NCBI GenBank assembly: GCA_963831705.1
Contig: CAWHRE010000006.1
Coordinates: forward strand, 62,001 to 126,000
Origin: DASQPR01 sp963831705
GTDB taxonomy: Bacteria > Actinomycetota > Actinomycetes > Mycobacteriales > Micromonosporaceae
Direction: 5' to 3'
DNA length: 64,000 bases
Part shown: positions 39,371 to 48,907 of the stretch, piece after piece
Layout: the number at the start of each line of letters is the position of its first letter
How positions within the stretch are numbered: the first letter of the stretch is position 1
Made by a program: the position numbers and the translations under genes
The notes under the pieces: generated by a model
Database searches by the model: none
The model's input: only the letters and a program-made list of their open reading frames with translations
What the model was told of the DNA's origin: nothing

Positions 39371-41191
39371 TCAGGGTGTCCAGATTTCCACGTCATCGAC
39401 GCGTCGTCCGGGTCCGAACAGCTCCTCGGCCATTTGGCGCAGCGCGTCGTAATGCTTCGCGTACTGGTCACCGATGCCCGGCCTCGGGTCGGCCAGCACG
39501 ATCAACCCGGCCCGCCAGTACGCGAGGTCCGCGCGTGCCTGCGCCCGCTCCTTGTCCGTGATCACCGGCACATCGCCGGTCGCCGAAACCGCCTTGAACA
39601 TCGCGTACGTCGGCGTCGCATTCGGGCCGACGTGACTGCGACCGATCGGACCGGGTCCGAGGAAGTAGCCCCCGTTGATCGGGAACGCGAAATCCGTCGC
39701 GGTCTGCCACCGCTGGGCGTCTGGCGTCGCGCTGGTCGAGGCCGGGATCGACACCACCGTACGGCCGTCCGGCACGTACGCTCGCCACTCACCGGACGTG
39801 AAGAACCGTGGCAGCGCCGACCGATCTCCGGTGGCGATCGGCAGCGGAACGATCGGGACCAGCGCCAGCACCGCGACGGCGAGCACGACGCCACGTCGGG
39901 CCGGTATCCGTCGCAACTCGTCAAAGCAGACCGCCAGCACGTACCCGATGATCGGGATCAGTAGCAGGGCCAAGCGCCCGGGTAGCGCGGAGTCGAAGAG
40001 CGGCAGGTCGTGCAGCAGCGCCCACGGCAGCCGGAAGTGCGTGTTCGTCGTGCCGACCCGAAGCCTTGGTCCGAGCGCCAGCAATACGATCACGATCGCG
40101 GTGATCGCGAGCGGCCGCGCACTCGTCGGCGGCAGCAAGCGTGATTGCGAACCACGCCGGGACAGCCGGACCAGCGCGACAACGACCAGCACAAACAGCA
40201 CCGGTCCGAAGTACGTGTTCTGCTCGGCGACGTTCAAGGCGAACTGCGGCCAATGTTGGATCGTGCCGCCGATCGTGCGGTTTCGCAGCGCGATCAGCGA
40301 CAGCAGGTTTTCGCTCGCCGTGACGTCGAAGAAGCCGGTGCCGTGGTACGCCTGCGGGCCGAAGAACTGTATCCACAGCGGGTACGAGTCGAGCGCGATC
40401 ACCACGCCCAGCGCGACCGCGAGCCGAGCGGCGATCCGCCGGGCGATCCGGGCGGCAACTCGCCGGCGAGGGATCGACCAGGCGATCGCATAGACGCCGA
40501 CCGCGAGACCGGTGAAGAAGAGCATCTCGGCACCGATCGTGTACTGCACGGCGGCGAGTACCCCAACGATCACTCCGTCTCGGAGCGTCGTACGCCGATC
40601 GGTTGCCACCGTCCGGGTCAGCCGGACGAGCCGCCAGATCAGGATCGGCAGCACGAATTGCGCGGTGAAGTTGATGTGCGCGTTCGCGTGCGCCATCACG
40701 CCAGGCGCAAAGCCACAGAACGCACCGGCCAGGATCGCGGCACCGCGGCTCGTACCGGCCTTGTGGTAAAGCACCCAATACCACGCGTACGCCGTGAGAG
40801 AGATGCCTAGCGTCAGCGTGACGACATAGGTGTACGCGGCCCCGAACAGCAGTGTGATCGGTGACAGGATCACGCCGATCAACGTGATCGACGTGTTCGT
40901 TGCCAGGTTGACGCCCAGCGGGGCGTTCATCGCGGACGTGAAGAACGGGTTCGCGCCGTGCGTGATCGCGTGCGCCGTGTACGTCAGCACCCACTCGAAG
41001 AAGAACTGATCAGCGCTGTTGTCCGCGCTCACGCGCCCGGCCGGATCGATCCACAGCCCGGCGGTCACGAACACCGCGCCAAGCAGGAATCCGACCGCGA
41101 CAGCCGGTCCGGCCCAGCGCCGGTGCCGCCCGATCGGCCGAGACGGCAGCGCTTTGGCGCGCTCATCGCGAGGGATCGAGGTCAGTGACAT
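39371..41191 (-). CDS. Polytopic membrane protein, GT-C glycosyltransferase-like
   Basis: The 606-residue protein has around eleven to thirteen membrane helices and a C-terminal extracytoplasmic domain of about 170 residues. Near the first outside loop it has SADNSADQFFFEWVLTYTAHAITHGANPFFTSAMNAPLGVNLATNTS, the position where GT-C enzymes carry their Asp residues. Later segments include VMAHANAHINFTAQFVLPILIWRLVRL and ENLLSLIALRNRTIGGTIQHWP. Overall it resembles uncharacterised actinobacterial membrane glycosyltransferase-like proteins that would use a lipid-linked sugar. I cannot give the substrate. The ATG at 41191 has a TACTGT box 7 nt upstream, which favours it over the longer reading from 41266. 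Confidence 0.75.
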   Translation of the reverse strand: MSLTSIPRDERAKALPSRPIGRHRRWAGPAVAVGFLLGAVFVTAGLWIDPAGRVSADNSADQFFFEWVLTYTAHAITHGANPFFTSAMNAPLGVNLATNTSITLIGVILSPITLLFGAAYTYVVTLTLGISLTAYAWYWVLYHKAGTSRGAAILAGAFCGFAPGVMAHANAHINFTAQFVLPILIWRLVRLTRTVATDRRTTLRDGVIVGVLAAVQYTIGAEMLFFTGLAVGVYAIAWSIPRRRVAARIARRIAARLAVALGVVIALDSYPLWIQFFGPQAYHGTGFFDVTASENLLSLIALRNRTIGGTIQHWPQFALNVAEQNTYFGPVLFVLVVVALVRLSRRGSQSRLLPPTSARPLAITAIVIVLLALGPRLRVGTTNTHFRLPWALLHDLPLFDSALPGRLALLLIPIIGYVLAVCFDELRRIPARRGVVLAVAVLALVPIVPLPIATGDRSALPRFFTSGEWRAYVPDGRTVVSIPASTSATPDAQRWQTATDFAFPINGGYFLGPGPIGRSHVGPNATPTYAMFKAVSATGDVPVITDKERAQARADLAYWRAGLIVLADPRPGIGDQYAKHYDALRQMAEELFGPGRRVDDVEIWTP

Positions 41192-41198
41192 GCGCCAC

Positions 41199-41204
41199 AC
41201 AGTA
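41199..41204 (-). promoter_or_regulatory. -10 box TACTGT before the GT-C-like gene
   Basis: On the minus strand TACTGT ends 7 nt before the ATG at 41191. Confidence 0.5.
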
Positions 41205-41247
41205 CCGGCCCCCGCGGCTACGTACCGGCCCGGAAGATCACGACGTA

Positions 41248-42144
41248 TCAGCGTCCGGTCGCCCAACGCAACGCAGGTTCCAGATCGGCATGTTGGAAGT
41301 TGAACCCGTTTCCGACCAGTACGTCGGGTTGGACGCGAGCGCTCGACAGCACGTCCGAGGAGAACTGGCCGAGCACGATCTTCAGCCCCACCGCAGGTAC
41401 GGGCATGATCGTCGGTCGCCCGAGCACCGATCCGAGCACCTTGGTGAACTCGTCGTTGCGTACCGGATTCGGCGCGGTCAGGTTCACCGCGCCCGCCAGC
41501 TCGTGGTCGATCGCGTACCGGATTGCCGAAAGTTCATCCGCCAGCGTGATCCAGGACATCCATTGTTTGCCGGATCCGAGCCGCCCGCCGATGCCGGCCT
41601 TGATCAGTGGCACGACCCGCCCCATCAGCCCCGCGCCCGATCCCAGCACGAGGCCGGTCCGGAGGTGGACGACGCGGGCTCCGGCCTCTTCGGCGGCCTG
41701 CGTCGCGCCTTCCCAGGCCCGGCATACGTCCGGCAGGAAGCCCTCGCCCGGCGGCGAATTCTCGTCCAGCGGTTCCTCGCCACGATCGCCGTAGTAGCCG
41801 ATCGCGGACGCGTTCACCAGGATCTTGGGGCCACCGTTGGGCAGGCCGGCGGCGACGGCGTGCGACAGGGTCGTGGTCGCGTCGACTCGGCTGCGCTGAA
41901 TCGTCCGCTTGTAGGCCGCGGTCCAACGATGGTCGCCGACGCCCGCTCCGGCGAGGTTCACCACGGCGTCCGCGCCGGCCAACGCGTCCGGGCCGAGCAT
42001 GCGCTCCGCCGGGGACCAGGTCATTTCATCCGATGACGCAGTGGTACGCCGGACCAGGCGTACCACCTCGTGTCCTTGATCTTTTAACTGCGCAACCAGA
42101 GCCGTACCGATGAATCCGCTCGAACCAGCGACCACCACGCGCAT
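41248..42144 (-). CDS. TIGR01777-family NAD-dependent epimerase-like protein (SulA-type)
   Basis: The 298-residue protein is an extended short-chain dehydrogenase: MRVVVAGSSGFIGTALVAQLKDQGHEVVRLVRR is the nucleotide-binding start and GADAVVNLAGAGVGDHRWTAAYKRTIQRSRVDATTTL the conserved second half. It then shows NASAIGYYGDRGEEPLDENSPPGEGFLPDVCRAWE and the C-terminal DUF1731-like tail LKIVLGQFSSDVLSSARVQPDVLVGNGFNFQHADLEPAL. These are hallmarks of TIGR01777 (YfcH/SulA-like). In M. tuberculosis the homolog Rv2216 lies in the same place between dlaT and lipB. Reaction and substrate are unknown. Confidence 0.9.
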   Translation of the reverse strand: MRVVVAGSSGFIGTALVAQLKDQGHEVVRLVRRTTASSDEMTWSPAERMLGPDALAGADAVVNLAGAGVGDHRWTAAYKRTIQRSRVDATTTLSHAVAAGLPNGGPKILVNASAIGYYGDRGEEPLDENSPPGEGFLPDVCRAWEGATQAAEEAGARVVHLRTGLVLGSGAGLMGRVVPLIKAGIGGRLGSGKQWMSWITLADELSAIRYAIDHELAGAVNLTAPNPVRNDEFTKVLGSVLGRPTIMPVPAVGLKIVLGQFSSDVLSSARVQPDVLVGNGFNFQHADLEPALRWATGR

Positions 42145-42171
42145 AGCGAGCCCTGCCTCCCCTAAAACCCC

Positions 42172-42234
42172 AGTTGATCCTGGAGTTAGTTAGCGCATGA
42201 ACGGTGTGTCGTGCGAATAACTCCAGGATCAACT
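42172..42234 (+). repeat. Family A palindromic repeat, short form (63 bp)
   Basis: AGTTGATCCTGGAGTTA and ATAACTCCAGGATCAACT form the ends; the interior is GCGCATGAACGGTGTGTCGTGCG. It lies 9 nt from the stop of sucB on its 3' side and upstream of the epimerase gene. Confidence 0.88.
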
Positions 42235-42243
42235 TGGTGCTGG

Positions 42244-44101
42244 CTAGGAGATACCCAGGTCGGGTTCAAAGTTACCGGCTTCGAGACGCTCTTTGACGGT
42301 GGTCAGGAACCGGGCCGCGTCGGCACCGTCGACGATCCGGTGGTCGTAGGACAGGGCCAGGTAGACCATCGAGCGGATCGCCACGATCTCGCCGAGATCC
42401 GGGTCGTCGACGACGACCGGCGCGCTTGACGACCGAACCGGTACCGAGGATGCCGACCTGCGGCTGGTTGATGATCGGCGTGTCGAACAGCGCGCCGCGG
42501 CTGCCGGTGTTCGTCAGCGTGAACGTGCCGCCGGACAGCTCGTCCGGGCGACATCTTGTTCGTACGGGTGCGCTCGGCCAGGTCGGCGATCCGCCGCGCG
42601 AGCCCGGCCAGGTTCAGGTCGCCCGCATCGCTGGATCACCGGGACCATCAGCCCGCGCTCGGTGTCCACGGCCATGCCCAGGTGCTCGGCGTCGTGGTAC
42701 GTCACCGTGCCGGCCTCCATGTCGACCGAGGCGTTGACGTTCGGGTGCACCCGGAGCGCCTCGACCGCGGCCAGCGCGAAGAACGGCAGGAACGACAGCT
42801 TCACGCCGTCGACGCGCGGCGAAGTCGGCCTTCGCCGCGTCGCGCAAGCCGGGCGATCTTCGTCACGTCGACCTCGACGACCGTGGTCAGCTGCGCGGAG
42901 ATCTGCAGCGACTCGACCATGCGCTTGGCGATGACCGAGCGCATGCCGGCGACATCTTCTCGGTGCGGCCACGCAGCGGGCTGGGCGTCGCGGCCGGGCG
43001 GGGTGCCGCCGCTGCGCTGCCGGAGCCGGCGGCGTCGCCGCCGACTTTTCCGCCGCAGCGTCGGCCGCCGCCTTGTCGGCCGCGGCGAGCACGTCCTGCT
43101 TGCGGATCCGGCCACCGACGCCGGTGCCGGTCAGCGTGCCGAGGTTGACGTCGTGCTCGGCGGCGAGCTTGCGAACCAGCGGCGTCACGTACGCGCTGTC
43201 CTCATCGTCGCCGCTGCCGTTGGCGCTGTACGCGGGTGCGGCAGGTGCGGACGCAGCCGGCGGCGGCCGGTGCGGCCGCGTGCTGAGGCGCGGGTGCCGG
43301 TGCCGGCGGCGCGGATGCGGGTGCCGGTGCGGCAGGTGCCGCGGCCTGCGCGGGAACCGTCGGGGCGGCCGGAGCAGCGGGTGCTGGTGCAGCGCGGCGG
43401 GTGCGCGGCCGCCGGTGCCGGTGCGCGCGGCGATCCGCCGGCCGCACCGATGACGGCCAGCTCGGCGCCGACCGCGACGGTCTCGTCCTCGCCGACCTTG
43501 ATCTCCAGGAGCGTGCCCGCCGCGGGCGACGGGATCTCGGTGTCGACCTTGTCGGTGGAGACCTCGAGCAGCGGCTCGTCCGCCTCGACGGTGTCGCCGA
43601 CCTGCTTGAGCCAGCGGGTGACGGTGCCCTCGGTGACCGACTCGCCGAGCGCGGGCATCGTGATGACCGTCGTCTCGCCGGAACCGGAACCCGCGACCGG
43701 TTGCCACTGCCGGCCTGCGGCGCAGCGGGTGCGGCCTCAGCCGGGGCCTCCGGCGCAGCAGGAGCCGCAGCGGCCGGTTCGGCGGCCGCCGCCGGCGCCT
43801 CGGCCTCGGCAGGAGCAGCCGGAGCGGGTGCGGCGGCCGGGGCGGGTGCGTCGGCGCTCTCGTTCTCGCCCGAGATCAGGGCCAGTTCGGCACCGACCGC
43901 GACGGTCTCGTCTTCACCGACCACGATGCGACTGAGCACACCGGAGGCGGGCGACGGGATCTCGGTGTCCACCTTGTCCGTGGAGACCTCCAGCAACGGC
44001 TCGTCGGCCTCTACCCGCTCGCCTTCCTGCTTGAGCCAACGGGTAACGGTGCCTTCGGTGACACTCTCACCGAGGGCGGGCATGGTGACCGATACCGGCA
44101 T
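42244..44101 (-). pseudogene. sucB: Dihydrolipoamide acyltransferase (E2, SucB/DlaT type), about ten frameshifts
   Basis: Corrected reading gives an E2 of about 610 residues. Lipoyl domain 1 is intact (MPVSVTMPALGESVTEGTVTRWLKQEGERVEADEPLLEVSTDKVDTEIPSPASG, Lys in TDK). After an Ala/Pro linker a second lipoyl domain reads the same motif near 43658-43470. The E3/E1-binding domain is VTPLVRKLAAEHDVNLGTLTGTGVGGRIRKQDVL. The catalytic domain keeps MRSVIAKRMVESLQISAQLTTVVEVD, VKLSFLPFFALAAVEALRVHPNVNAS and the active-site LSYDHRIVDGADAARFLTTVKERLEAGNFEPDLGIS. One-base shifts lie near 43700, 43395, 43258, 43020, 42955, 42845, 42815, 42620, 42545 and 42425. For a core enzyme with an intact lpdA upstream, sequencing error is more likely than loss. 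Confidence 0.85.
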
Positions 44102-44178
44102 GTCTACGGGCTCCTTGTGATCGGTAATTCAGCTGTGATCGTGCCACGCGGGGTTATGCGAGCGCGGCGGGTTCGGTG

Positions 44179-45552
44179 CTAGCCGTGTGCGTGCAGCGGC
44201 TTGCCGGCCAGCGCGAGGTGGGCTTCGCCCAGCGCCTCGTTCTGCGTCGGGTGCGCGTGCACGAGTTGCGCGACCTCGTTCGGGAACGCTTCCCAGTTGT
44301 AGATCAGTTGTGCTTCGCCGACGAGTTCGCCGACCCGGGCGCCCACCATGTGGATGCCGACGACGGGACCGTCATTGACGCGGATCAGCTTCACGAAGCC
44401 GGCCGTCTTGAGGATCTGGCTCTTGCCGTTGCCGCCGAGGTTGTAGTTGTACGTCGAGATCTTGTCGGCACCGTACTTCTCGGCGGCCGCCTTCTCGGTC
44501 AGGCCCATCGACGCGACCTCGGGATCGCAGTACGTGACGCGCGGGATGCCGGTCTCGTCGATCGGCGCCGGGTTCTTGCCGGCGATCTCCTCGGCCACGA
44601 AGATGCCCTGCTGGAAACCGCGGTGGGCGAGCTGGAGACCCGGCACGATGTCGCCGACGGCGAAGATCCCCGGCACGTTCGTACGGAGACGGTCGTCGGT
44701 CAACACGAAGCCACGATCCATCTTGACGCCCTGCTCTTCGTACCCCAGATCCTTCGTCACCGGGCCGCGACCGACCGCGACGAGCAGTACTTCGGCTTCG
44801 AGCGTTTCGCCGCCGGCGATCGTGACCTTCACACCGTCCTGTGTGGTCTCGACCTTCTCGAACGGCTTGCCGAGCTTGAAGTTGATGCCGCGCTTACGGA
44901 ACGCGCGTTCGACCTGCTTGGAGGAGTCCTCGTCTTCGAGCGCGACCAGGTGGGGCAGCGCCTCGACGATCGTGACGTCACATCCGAGAGACTTCCAGGC
45001 GCTCGCGAACTCGCTACCGATGACGCCGCCGCCGAGAATAATCGCGGATCCGGGCAGCGCATCGAGCGAGAGCGCGTGCTCGGACGTGATGACGCGGGTG
45101 CCGTCGACGTCCAGGCCCGGCAGCGTTTTCACGAACGAACCGGTGGCCAGCACGATGTTCTTGCCGACGACCTTCTCGCCGTTGACTTCGATCGTGTTCG
45201 GTGCGACCAGCTTGCCGGTACCTTCGATGTACGTGATTTTCGCGCCCTTGACCAGGCCCTGAAGACCTTTGTAGAGGCGGTCGACGACGCCGTCCTTGTA
45301 GGAGTTGACGCCCTTCATGTCGACGCCGACGAGTTCGGCCTTGATGCCGAACTGCTCGGATTCGCGGGTCTGGTCGGCGATTTCACCGGCGTGCAGCAAC
45401 GCCTTCGTCGGGATGCAGCCACGGTGCAGGCAGGTGCCGCCGAGCTTGTCCTTCTCGATCAGCGCGACGGTGAGGTTCAGCTGGACCGCGCGCAGCGCTG
45501 TCGCGTAGCCGCCGCTGCCGCCACCCAGGATTACAACGTCGAACTCGGCCAC
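44179..45552 (-). CDS. lpdA: Dihydrolipoamide dehydrogenase (E3)
   Basis: The 457-residue flavoenzyme reoxidises dihydrolipoamide on E2 using FAD and NAD+. It shows the FAD motif FDVVILGGGSGGYATALRA, the redox-active disulfide GGTCLHRGCIPTK (Cys41, Cys46), the NAD motif AIILGGGVIGSEFASAW, the second FAD segment TNVPGIFAVGDIVPGLQLAH and the C-terminal His-Glu pair HAHPTQNEALGEA. The GTG at 45552 was chosen because AGGAG lies 7 nt upstream and it gives the canonical N-terminus; an upstream reading from 45732 adds 60 unrelated residues. sucB follows 77 nt downstream with AAGGAGCC before its ATG, so the pair is probably co-transcribed. Confidence 0.95.
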   Translation of the reverse strand: MAEFDVVILGGGSGGYATALRAVQLNLTVALIEKDKLGGTCLHRGCIPTKALLHAGEIADQTRESEQFGIKAELVGVDMKGVNSYKDGVVDRLYKGLQGLVKGAKITYIEGTGKLVAPNTIEVNGEKVVGKNIVLATGSFVKTLPGLDVDGTRVITSEHALSLDALPGSAIILGGGVIGSEFASAWKSLGCDVTIVEALPHLVALEDEDSSKQVERAFRKRGINFKLGKPFEKVETTQDGVKVTIAGGETLEAEVLLVAVGRGPVTKDLGYEEQGVKMDRGFVLTDDRLRTNVPGIFAVGDIVPGLQLAHRGFQQGIFVAEEIAGKNPAPIDETGIPRVTYCDPEVASMGLTEKAAAEKYGADKISTYNYNLGGNGKSQILKTAGFVKLIRVNDGPVVGIHMVGARVGELVGEAQLIYNWEAFPNEVAQLVHAHPTQNEALGEAHLALAGKPLHAHG

Positions 45553-45751
45553 TTGAAATCTCCTGACGAAGACGTACGGGTACTCCGACGCCATCTTTCC
45601 ACTTGCCCTCGGTTCACCGCTTGGCGAGGTGTGCAACGACACTTCCAGACCCGGAAATGACCCGACTGAGGGGCATTCAAGGCGGGAAACGTGACGTAAC
45701 CTGTCGTCCGTCCCTTTCTCCAGTCTCGACAAACACCCCCGGGAGCCCGGC

Positions 45752-46081
45752 GTGGCATGGTTCCGGCGTCAGTCCGACGTGAGGCAGCCCACAATCGATC
45801 GCGATGCGCATCGCGACGACTTGGAGCACCTTCTGACGTTCGTACGTACCCGGCAAGGCGTCGAGGCATACATCGAACCGCGGACGTCGGTGACATCGAC
45901 GACGGTGATCCTGATCGCGCATGACGGTGAATGGACCCGTCGGCGAGTGGCCGGTCCCGAGCAGGCCCGGCGCTGGGCTCATGACATCAACATCCCGGTG
46001 TACGACGTCGCGTTGATGGGCTATCCGAAACGGATGCGCGACTACAACGAGCGGATGAAGGCCCAGCGCCGAGTCTCCTAG
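45752..46081 (+). CDS. Conserved actinobacterial small protein, unknown function
   Basis: The 109-residue protein starts VAWFRRQSDVRQP and continues LLTFVRTRQGVEAYIEPRTSVTSTTVILIAHDGEWTRRRVAGPEQARRWAHDINIPVYDVALMGYPKRMRDYNERMKAQRR. A central beta-rich segment and a C-terminal Pro-Val-Tyr-Asp-Val-Ala region are features of a small family I remember from many actinobacteria, with no known function. GTG at 45752 is preceded by GGGAG; an ATG two codons in is also possible. It is divergent from lpdA and convergent with pepA, with only 13 nt to the pepA stop. Confidence 0.7.
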   Translation: MAWFRRQSDVRQPTIDRDAHRDDLEHLLTFVRTRQGVEAYIEPRTSVTSTTVILIAHDGEWTRRRVAGPEQARRWAHDINIPVYDVALMGYPKRMRDYNERMKAQRRVS

Positions 46082-46094
46082 TCTGCCGAGTGTC

Positions 46095-47654
46095 CTAGCT
46101 TTCGGCGGCGATTGAAGCGATCAACTCGAGCAGGGTCCGCACCGGTACGCCGGTACCGCCCTTGCTCCAATATCCGGTCGCCTCACCAGAGTGGTAACTC
46201 GGACCGGCGATGTCGATGTGTGCCCACGGCAGGTCCGGCGTCACGAAGTTGGACAGGAAGATGCCGCCCTGCAGCATGTGGCCGCCGCGATCCATGCCGG
46301 CCGCGACCTGCAGGATGTCGGCAATATCAGAGTCCATCATCTTGCGGATGTCGTCCGGCAGCGGCATCGGCCACGCCGGCTCACCGACGCGCTCACCGGC
46401 CGCCTTGACCCGGGCGATCAAGTCGGCGTCGCCCATCACACCGGCGACTCGCTTGCCGAGCGCGACCACCTGACCACCGGTCAGCGTCGACGTCTCGAAC
46501 AAGTAGTCCGGCTCGTCCTCGCAGGCCCGGGCGATCGCGTCGCCGAGCACCATTCGGCCCTCGGCGTCGGTGTTGAGCACCTCGACGTGCTTGCCGTTGT
46601 ACATCCGCACGACATCGCCCGGTCGGTACGCCGAACCGGACACCATGTTCTCGGCCATCGGTGCGTACGCGACGATCGCCACGTCCGGCTTCATCGCCGC
46701 GACCGCGAGCATCGTGGAAATCACCGCGGCCGCACCGGCCATGTCCGATTTCATCTCCCACATGCCGGCCGCCGGCTTGATCGAAACGCCGCCGCTGTCG
46801 AACGTGATGCCCTTGCCGACCAGTGCGATCTTCTTCACACCCGCCTTCGCCGGCGTGTAGGAGATCCGGACCAGGCGCGGCTTCGCCTCCGAGCCCATGC
46901 CGACCGCGAGAATTCCGCCGTACCCGGCAGCTTTGAGGTCGTTCTCGTCCAGCACCTCGACGTCGAGGCCGGCCGCGGACGCGAGCGCCGCCGCCTGCTC
47001 GGCGAACGCGGGCGGTCGCAGGTCGTTCGCGGGCGTGTTCACCCAATCCCGGGTACGCGCTACGGCCGCGTAGACGTGGCCGGCGCGCTCGATCTCGGCG
47101 GCGGCGGCATCACCGGCCGCGTCCGGCACGTGCACGATGATCGTGCCGGCCCGCTTGGACCGGGGCGACGCGGGCTTCGACTTGTATCCGGCGAACCGGT
47201 ACCCGCCGAGCGTCGCACCTTCGACGATGCCCCTCAGTGCGTCGGTGTCGTCGCCCTCGTCGCCGACGGGGAGTGCGAGCGCGATCGTGTCGGTCCCGCC
47301 GAGTGCCCGTACGGCGGACGCGGTCGCGCGCCGCAGCGTCTCGGTGGACGGCAGCGCGCCGGTCGGCTCCGGGCCGAGGCCGACGGCGGCGACGAGCGGC
47401 GACGTCACGGTTCCGAGGGTCGCGACCTTGGTGACCTCGCCGACCGAACCACTAGCGCCGAGCAGCACCAACGTGTCGATCAGCTTGCCGTCGAACGCGA
47501 GCCCGATGCTCTCCGCGCCGGAGGCCAGCAGCAGCGGGCTCGGTGCGTCGGAGTCCTGGCTGTAGACGCCGATGACGATCGCGCCCGCGGTGAACTCCGC
47601 CGGATCGGTGTCGATCAGTTCGAGCTTGGTGGTCTCGGAATCTTGGGTGGTCAC
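46095..47654 (-). CDS. pepA: Leucyl aminopeptidase (M17 family)
   Basis: The 519-residue cytoplasmic enzyme removes N-terminal residues, leucine preferred, from peptides and may act on Cys-Gly. The N-terminal macro-like domain ends near residue 170; the catalytic domain has RDWVNTPANDLRPPAFAEQA, VGKGITFDSGGVSIKPAAGMWEMKSDMAGAA (metal-binding Lys and Asp) and the signature NTDAEGRMVLGDAIA with Asp and Glu ligands, then STLTGGQVVALG. GTG at 47654 follows CAGGAG by about 8 nt. In M. tuberculosis the homolog PepB sits between gcvT and dlaT, as here. Confidence 0.95.
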   Translation of the reverse strand: MTTQDSETTKLELIDTDPAEFTAGAIVIGVYSQDSDAPSPLLLASGAESIGLAFDGKLIDTLVLLGASGSVGEVTKVATLGTVTSPLVAAVGLGPEPTGALPSTETLRRATASAVRALGGTDTIALALPVGDEGDDTDALRGIVEGATLGGYRFAGYKSKPASPRSKRAGTIIVHVPDAAGDAAAAEIERAGHVYAAVARTRDWVNTPANDLRPPAFAEQAAALASAAGLDVEVLDENDLKAAGYGGILAVGMGSEAKPRLVRISYTPAKAGVKKIALVGKGITFDSGGVSIKPAAGMWEMKSDMAGAAAVISTMLAVAAMKPDVAIVAYAPMAENMVSGSAYRPGDVVRMYNGKHVEVLNTDAEGRMVLGDAIARACEDEPDYLFETSTLTGGQVVALGKRVAGVMGDADLIARVKAAGERVGEPAWPMPLPDDIRKMMDSDIADILQVAAGMDRGGHMLQGGIFLSNFVTPDLPWAHIDIAGPSYHSGEATGYWSKGGTGVPVRTLLELIASIAAES

Positions 47655-47794
47655 GCACGGGCTCCTGGAGGATGGACGGCAGGTTACGGTCGACTTCGCC
47701 CCGACCCTACCTGGTCTAATTCCAGTGCGGACGGGGTGATCGAATCCGCCGGGTCGACGATAGGGTCGCGGCTCGGATTTGCCCGAGCATGCGT

Positions 47795-47800
47795 TAAGTT
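47795..47800 (+). promoter_or_regulatory. -10 box TAAGTT before gcvT
   Basis: TAAGTT ends 6 nt before the ATG at 47807, the leaderless spacing. Confidence 0.5.
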
Positions 47801-47806
47801 GCCCGC

Positions 47807-48904
47807 ATGACGACACCACACCTGCGTTCCCCTCTTCATGATCGACATGTCGCCCTCGGTGCCAAGTTCGGGGAGTTCGCGGGCTGGGACATGCCGCTGG
47901 AGTACGCCGGAGGTGGCGTCCTCAAGGAACACGCTGCGGTCCGGGAGAGCGTCGGTGTGTTCGACGTATCGCACCTCGGCAAGGCGTCCGTGATCGGCGC
48001 CGGGGCGGCGGCGTTCGTCAACTCGTGCCTGACCAACGACCTTGCGAAGATCGAGAGCGGACAGGCGCAGTACACGCTGTGCTGCGATCCGTCCGGCGGG
48101 GTCGTGGATGACATGATCGCGTACCGCTACTCCGACGACCACGTATTCCTCATTCCGAATGCGGCCAACACCGCCGAGGTGGTTCGGCGTCTTGCCGACG
48201 CGGCACCGGCCGGGATCACGGTGACGAATCGGCATCGCGATTACGCCGTGATCGCCGTACAGGGGCCACGTTCGGCCGAGGTACTGACGAAGCTGGGCCT
48301 GCCGACCGACCACGCGTACATGAGTTTTGTCGATGCACCCTTCGCCGGCACCGAGGTGATCGTCTGCCGTAGCGGGTACACCGGCGAGCGGGGCTATGAG
48401 CTGGTCGTACCGGTCGATGCGGCCGGGGCGGTGTGGGATGCGGTGATGTCGTCCGGCTTCGACGTACGCGCGGCCGGCCTCGGCGCCCGGGACACGCTGC
48501 GCACCGAGATGGGGTACCCGCTGCACGGCCAGGACATGTCGATGGACATCTCCCCGCTGCAGGCGCGTTCGGGCTGGGCGATCGGCTGGTCGAAGCCGGA
48601 GTTCTGGGGCCGGGATGCGTTGGTCGCGGAGAAGGCGGCCGGCCCCGCTCGGACGTTGTGGGGACTGGTCGCCACGGACCGGGGCATCCCGCGGGCACAC
48701 ATGATCGCGTTGCGAGGCGACCAGCCGGTCGGCGAGATCACCAGCGGTACGTTCTCGCCGACCCGCCGGATCGGCATCGCGCTCGCGTTGCTCGACGCGT
48801 CCGCCGGCCTGGGCGAAGGCGACACGATCGAGGTCGACGTACGGGGTCGGCGATCGACGATGACCGTGACGAAACCGCCGTTCGTGACCGCATCCGTCCG
48901 CTGA
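47807..48904 (+). CDS. gcvT: Glycine cleavage system T protein (aminomethyltransferase)
   Basis: The 365-residue protein takes the methylamine group from H protein and gives 5,10-methylene-THF and ammonia. Family features: SPLHDRHVALGAKFGEFAGWDMPLEYAGGGVLKEHAAVRESVGVFDVSHLGKASVIG (with the catalytic Asp of FDVSHLG), LTNDLAKIESGQAQYTLCC, YTGERGYELVVP, GLGARDTLRTEMGYPLHGQDM and RGDQPVGEITSGTFSPTRRIGIALALLD. Length is standard. The H, P and L genes are not beside it, except that lpdA nearby could serve as L protein. No glycine riboswitch is seen upstream. Confidence 0.95.
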   Translation: MTTPHLRSPLHDRHVALGAKFGEFAGWDMPLEYAGGGVLKEHAAVRESVGVFDVSHLGKASVIGAGAAAFVNSCLTNDLAKIESGQAQYTLCCDPSGGVVDDMIAYRYSDDHVFLIPNAANTAEVVRRLADAAPAGITVTNRHRDYAVIAVQGPRSAEVLTKLGLPTDHAYMSFVDAPFAGTEVIVCRSGYTGERGYELVVPVDAAGAVWDAVMSSGFDVRAAGLGARDTLRTEMGYPLHGQDMSMDISPLQARSGWAIGWSKPEFWGRDALVAEKAAGPARTLWGLVATDRGIPRAHMIALRGDQPVGEITSGTFSPTRRIGIALALLDASAGLGEGDTIEVDVRGRRSTMTVTKPPFVTASVR

Positions 48905-48907
48905 CTC

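Noticed and set aside
47655..47806. Possible glycine riboswitch upstream of gcvT
   Set aside because: The -10 box TAAGTT lies 6 nt before the ATG, implying a leaderless transcript, and no tandem glycine-aptamer features are visible.
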